A stretch of 9,508 nt of DNA from Phycisphaerae bacterium (GTDB lineage Bacteria > Planctomycetota > Phycisphaerae > Phycisphaerales > SM1A02): assembly GCA_016873355.1 (NCBI GenBank), contig VGXK01000054.1:1-9508 (forward strand), given 5' to 3'. How positions within the stretch are numbered: position 1 is the stretch's first letter; each line of letters begins with the position of its first letter. Below the pieces are notes generated by a model that worked only from the letters and a program-made list of their open reading frames with translations, had not been told where the DNA came from and did not search any database. Below, one piece after another: positions 6,588 through 9,508 of the stretch. Position numbers and translations under genes: made by a program.

Positions 6588-6640
6588 CGCACGCGGCGGC
6601 GGCCGGCAGGTTCGATCCGAAGACGAGCGGAATCGCATTC

Positions 6641-9073
6641 ATGGGGAATCTCGACGATCGCGAATCTGGACCGACCGGCGCCGTGACGGGCGCGCTCCCG
6701 GCGGGGGCTCCGGAGTTCCGCGCTCGATCGCAGATCGGCGGTTCGATCGGTCCCTACCGGCTGCTCGACGTGCTCGGCGAGGGCGGCTTCGGCGTCGTCT
6801 ATCTCGCCGAGCAGAGTTCGCCCGTGCGCCGGCGCGTGGCGCTCAAGGTGATCAAGCCGGGAATGGATTCGCGCGCCGTCATAGCGCGATTCGCCGCGGA
6901 GCGGCAGGCGCTCGCGGTGATGGATCATCCCGGGATCGCCAAGTTCATCGACGCGGGCGCCACGCCCGAAGGCAGTCCCGGCGGCGCCGGTCGCCCGTTC
7001 TTCGTCATGGAGCTCGTCGGCGGCGTGCCGATCACGGAATACTGCGACGAACATCGACTGCCGATGCGGGATCGACTTCGCCTCTTCGTCTCGGTGTGCG
7101 AATCGGTGGAACACGCGCATCAGCGCGGGATCATCCATCGCGATCTCAAGCCGGCGAACATCCTCGTCCGCGAGTCGACGGGTCAGTCCGCGCACCCGAT
7201 GGTGATCGACTTCGGCATCTCGAAGGCGCTTCACTCGCGACTCGTCGACGAGCCGGCGCACACGATGCAGGGTGAATTGCTCGGAACCCCCGAGTACATG
7301 AGCCCGGAGCAGGCGGAATCGTCGGTGGTCGACATCGACACGCGCGCGGACGTGTACTCGCTCGGCGTCATCCTCTACGAGCTCGTCGCCGGCTGCACGC
7401 CGTTCGACCGGCGAACGCTGAAGCAAGGCGGCGTGGCGCAGATCCGAGAGGCGCTTCGGAACTTCGACCCACCTCGCCCGAGCACGAAGCTCACGCGGGG
7501 AGCGGGAGCCAACGGCGCCTCGGGGGCGGCCGCAGCCGCCGAGGCCGTGAACGACTCGAACGCGTCGGAGGGCTCCGGCTCGCCGAACGCGGCGAACAAC
7601 GGCAGGCACACACCCTCGTCCATCGCCGCGGTCGCGGAGCGGCGCGCCACCGATCCCGGCACCCTCGTGCGCACGCTGAAGCGCGAGCTCGAGTGGATTC
7701 CGCTCAAGGCGATCCGGCGCGATCGCAACGAGCGCTACCGATCGGTGGCGCAACTCGCCGACGACGTGCAGCGATACCTGGACGGCCGGCCGCTCATCGC
7801 CGCGCCCGAGTCGAGCGCGTACCGATTGCGCAAGTACCTGCGCCGCAATCGCGGCGTCGTGGCCGCCGTGACGCTCGTGGCGCTGGCGCTCGTGGTGGGC
7901 GCGTCGCTGGCCGCCTGGCAGGCGCTCGAGGCGATCTCGCAGCGCGACGCGGCTCGCGAGTCGCTTGCGATCGCCGACGCCAAGACGCTCGAAGCGCAGG
8001 AGCGCACGCGCGAAGCGGAGGAGGTGAGCGAGTTCCTGGTGAACATGTTCGGCATCGTCGATCCGCGCAAGCACGCGGGCCGGGAGATGACGGTGCGGCA
8101 GCTGCTCGACTGGGCGGCGGAGCGGATGGGCAGCGGACTCGAGCAGCGTCCGCGCGTGCGCGGGCAGGTGGCGCTGGCGGTGGGCCGTGCCTACGGCGCG
8201 CTCGGCCACTTCGAACCGGCGGCCAAGTGCCTGAACGAGGCGCTCGAAGTGGCGCGACAGCTCCCGGCGCCCGAAAACGACATCCTTCGCGCGAACGCGC
8301 TGCATGCGCTCGGCGCCGTCACGAAGGGAAGCCAGGGCGCGGCCTGCACGCAGGAGGCGATCCAGATCCGGCAGCGCCTCGGCGGTCCGTCCGATCCGCT
8401 CGCGCTCAAGATGCTCACCGATCTCGTCGGCGCGTCGGTGGCGGAAGGAGAGCTCGACAGCGCCGAGCGTCAATTGGCGCAGATGATCTCGATCTTCCGC
8501 CTCGGAAGGCAGTCACCGGAGGAGGTGAAGGCGGAGGTCTACGCGATGCTCGACACGGTCGAAGCGAAGGCGCGAGCCGGCGATCGCGCGGGCGCGAAGC
8601 AGGTCGTCTTCGACTACATGAAGCCGTTCGAGGCCATCCCGCTCATGCACCCGGAGGTGGCGGAGGCGGTGGCGCTCTTCGCGATCTACATGCAGTTGCG
8701 CGGACGGCCGATCGCGGCGGAAATCTCCGCCGAAGCGGCCATGGACATGGCTCGGAAGGACTTCGGCGAGGACAGCGTGCAGATGGGCTACGCCAAGGGC
8801 GGCATGGCGTTCGTCATGCTCGAGCAGAAGAAGTTCGATGTCGCCGAGCAGCACGCGCGGCAGGCGTTCGAGATCGCGAATCGCGTCTACAAGGGGCAGG
8901 GTGATCTGCTGCACCTGAGCCGGCATCTGCTCGCGAGCACGCTGCTCGGGCAGGGCCGCGCGGAGGAGGCGCAGAAGGTGGTGGGATTCGATCGCGACGG
9001 CAAACCGATTCCGATCACGCTCGACGCGAGCGGCCTCTTCAAGCCGCGAGTGCGGATTCGATTGCCGCGGTAG
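6641..9073 (+). CDS. Transmembrane Ser/Thr protein kinase with C-terminal TPR-like repeats
   Basis: The product is 810 residues, a bacterial Hanks-type kinase with a cytoplasmic catalytic half and a presumed periplasmic sensor half. Catalytic features are complete: glycine loop LGEGGFG (45-51), Lys69 in VALK, helix-C Glu87, HRDLKPAN with Asp168 and Asn173, DFG at 190-192, and an APE-like SPE at 221-223 after GTPEYM. The segment LKRELEWIPLKAIRRDRNERY (split by eye across 347-366) followed by DDVQRYLDGRPL is characteristic of planctomycete kinases of this type. A membrane helix lies at about 406-427, followed by an Ala/Glu/Arg-rich probable coiled coil (430-462), then EFLVNMFGIVDPRKHAG and several TPR-like helix pairs to about 780. 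A low-complexity stretch (about 287-330) interrupts the kinase C-lobe. ATG 6641 is chosen because the upstream in-frame extension runs into the ribonuclease start and lacks family features. Only a weak GCGGA-type ribosome site is present. The signal and targets are unknown. Confidence 0.92.
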   Translation: MGNLDDRESGPTGAVTGALPAGAPEFRARSQIGGSIGPYRLLDVLGEGGFGVVYLAEQSSPVRRRVALKVIKPGMDSRAVIARFAAERQALAVMDHPGIAKFIDAGATPEGSPGGAGRPFFVMELVGGVPITEYCDEHRLPMRDRLRLFVSVCESVEHAHQRGIIHRDLKPANILVRESTGQSAHPMVIDFGISKALHSRLVDEPAHTMQGELLGTPEYMSPEQAESSVVDIDTRADVYSLGVILYELVAGCTPFDRRTLKQGGVAQIREALRNFDPPRPSTKLTRGAGANGASGAAAAAEAVNDSNASEGSGSPNAANNGRHTPSSIAAVAERRATDPGTLVRTLKRELEWIPLKAIRRDRNERYRSVAQLADDVQRYLDGRPLIAAPESSAYRLRKYLRRNRGVVAAVTLVALALVVGASLAAWQALEAISQRDAARESLAIADAKTLEAQERTREAEEVSEFLVNMFGIVDPRKHAGREMTVRQLLDWAAERMGSGLEQRPRVRGQVALAVGRAYGALGHFEPAAKCLNEALEVARQLPAPENDILRANALHALGAVTKGSQGAACTQEAIQIRQRLGGPSDPLALKMLTDLVGASVAEGELDSAERQLAQMISIFRLGRQSPEEVKAEVYAMLDTVEAKARAGDRAGAKQVVFDYMKPFEAIPLMHPEVAEAVALFAIYMQLRGRPIAAEISAEAAMDMARKDFGEDSVQMGYAKGGMAFVMLEQKKFDVAEQHARQAFEIANRVYKGQGDLLHLSRHLLASTLLGQGRAEEAQKVVGFDRDGKPIPITLDASGLFKPRVRIRLPR
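7502..7627 (+). other. Low-complexity insert in the kinase C-lobe
   Basis: Residues about 288-329 are rich in Ala, Gly, Asn and Ser. They lie between FDPPRPSTKL and the helix IAAVAERRATDPGTLVRTL, positions that are normally closer together in related kinases. The stretch keeps the frame and leaves all catalytic motifs intact, so it is probably a flexible surface loop. Confidence 0.6.
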
Positions 9074-9090
9074 CGCCGATCGCCCCGGCG
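9074..9090. other. Small hairpin between the kinase gene and the right-edge gene
   Basis: CGCCG (9074-9078) and CGGCG (9086-9090) can pair across a seven-base loop immediately after the kinase stop, within the 21 bases between two convergent stops. No T-run follows on either strand. A bidirectional termination role is possible but weakly supported. Confidence 0.2.
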
Positions 9091-9094
9091 CGCG

Positions 9095-9508
9095 TCAGCG
9101 CCCGCGACGCGTCGCGCTCGTGCGCTTCGACGAGTTGCCGCGCGGACCCGAATTGCCCTTGCCGAAGCCGCCGCTGTTGGGTCCGCGGCCGCCCTGGTTC
9201 CCCTTGAGAATGGAGCCGAGATTGCCGATGCCGCGACCTTCGCGCGAGAAGTGCGTCGCCTTCGACTTCCACGCGGCGCGATCGGGGTCGGCGTTGCCCG
9301 ACCCGGCGCCGCTCGTGGAAGCGCCGGCGGTGCCCTCCGTCGTCTTGTTCGCCGCGGACTTCGCGCCGTCGGCGCCGCCCGTGGGGCTCGATCCGGTCGC
9401 CGCGTTGGCGCCGGCGCCGGACTTGGCACCGGTCGCGCCTGCGCCGGACTTGGCGCCGCTCGGCGCGCTCGCGTCCGCCGCACCGCTCGACGCGCGCGAA
9501 CCCGGCGT
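9095..9508 (-). CDS. 3' end of a leftward gene: low-complexity basic C-terminal tail (5' end outside window)
   Basis: This minus-strand frame is open from the right edge (9508) to a TGA at 9097-9095, giving the last 137 residues of a longer protein; no start codon lies in this part. The first 70 or so residues are rich in Gly, Ala, Ser and Lys and include two copies of the nine-residue unit GAKSGAGA(T/N). A short less-repetitive segment follows (DPDRAAWKSKATHFSREG, then GIGNLGSILKG), then a Gly/Asn/Arg-rich end finishing KRTSATRRGR. The ordered segment with Trp, Phe, His and Ile is not what a chance frame in GC-rich DNA would give, and convergent placement 21 bases from the kinase stop fits the gene order. 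Basic Gly-rich tails like this occur on RNA-binding proteins such as DEAD-box helicases and pseudouridine synthases, but no domain is visible, so the function is unassigned. Confidence 0.7.
   Translation of the reverse strand, partial: TPGSRASSGAADASAPSGAKSGAGATGAKSGAGANAATGSSPTGGADGAKSAANKTTEGTAGASTSGAGSGNADPDRAAWKSKATHFSREGRGIGNLGSILKGNQGGRGPNSGGFGKGNSGPRGNSSKRTSATRRGR
9414..9454 (-). repeat. 27-base-period repeat encoding GAKSGAGA units
   Basis: The 14-base sequence GCGCCGGACTTGGC (plus strand) occurs at 9414-9427 and 9441-9454, 27 bases apart. This equals nine codons and preserves the frame of the right-edge gene, giving two copies of a nine-residue Gly/Ala/Lys/Ser unit. More copies may lie beyond the window edge. 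Confidence 0.65.

Larger units (their letters stand above)
6388..6640. promoter_or_regulatory. Divergent intergenic region between ribonuclease R and kinase genes
   Basis: These 253 bases must carry the promoters of both flanking genes if the chosen starts are right. Visible structure: AATTCGCG repeated directly at 6423-6430 and 6432-6439, in a locally more A/T-rich patch close to the ribonuclease start, and a 13-base direct repeat at 6505 and 6529. No convincing small gene was seen; a 73-codon minus-strand frame (6638-6417) has no recognisable features and was left out. Confidence 0.5.

Noticed and set aside
6417..6638. 73-codon minus-strand frame whose stop overlaps the alternative GTG start of ribonuclease R
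   Set aside because: The overlap suggests translational coupling, but the peptide has no family features and partly reflects the 13-base direct repeat. Ribonuclease R more likely starts at 6387.
6386..6640. 85-residue upstream extension of the kinase frame
   Set aside because: It crosses the ribonuclease start and is low-complexity; a normal kinase N-terminus follows from the ATG at 6641.
5462..8473. Minus-strand open frame of 1003 codons opposite the kinase and the 5' half of ribonuclease R
   Set aside because: It spans two well-supported genes, and its translation is Arg/Ala/His-rich with no motifs. Long antisense frames are expected where codons rarely contain A/T-rich stops.
1..9508. 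tRNA, CRISPR array, insertion sequence, phage or defence genes
   Set aside because: No cloverleaf, regularly spaced repeat array, transposase, integrase or known defence motif was seen by eye on either strand. The short repeats found lie within genes or the divergent region.

Overview
The window is chromosomal DNA of very high GC content with strong G/C bias at third codon positions. It most resembles Planctomycetota, probably the Phycisphaerae/Phycisphaerales. The pointers are a membrane-anchored Ser/Thr kinase with a TPR-like sensor half of the planctomycete type, a secreted FG-GAP repeat protein of a style common in that lineage, and a divergent tRNA-dihydrouridine synthase. This assignment is inferred from protein style; there is no rRNA marker here.

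Layout, left to right: (1) an edge fragment of about 109 bases, possibly holding the start of a leftward gene; (2) a tRNA-dihydrouridine synthase family gene (+, 110-1381); (3) a secreted seven-repeat FG-GAP beta-propeller protein (-, 1224-2711) whose 3' end overlaps the synthase gene by 158 bases; (4) a dienelactone-hydrolase family gene (+, 2832-3590), preceded by two overlapping inverted repeats; (5) a ribonuclease R gene (-, 3625-6387) whose protein carries an Arg/Gly insert, an insert splitting the S1 domain and a long basic tail; (6) a 253-base divergent control region; (7) a transmembrane Ser/Thr protein kinase with a helical-repeat extracytoplasmic half (+, 6641-9073); (8) the 3' end of a leftward gene (-, 9095 to the right edge) encoding a low-complexity, basic, Gly-rich C-terminus.

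The six clear genes alternate strictly in direction (+ - + - + -). There are therefore no co-directional operons: the genes meet in three convergent junctions (a 158-base overlap, then gaps of 34 and 21 bases) and are launched from two divergent intergenic regions of 120 and 253 bases. Two encode RNA-processing housekeeping functions (dihydrouridine formation and 3'-5' exonuclease). The others are a probable hydrolase, a sensor kinase and a secreted propeller. Nothing in the sequence shows that they form one pathway. I see no tRNA, rRNA, CRISPR array, insertion sequence, integrase or phage gene, and no convincing new multi-gene system. The most unusual material is the low-complexity sequence inserted into or appended to otherwise conserved proteins, the long convergent overlap, and a possible alternative RNA structure before the hydrolase gene.
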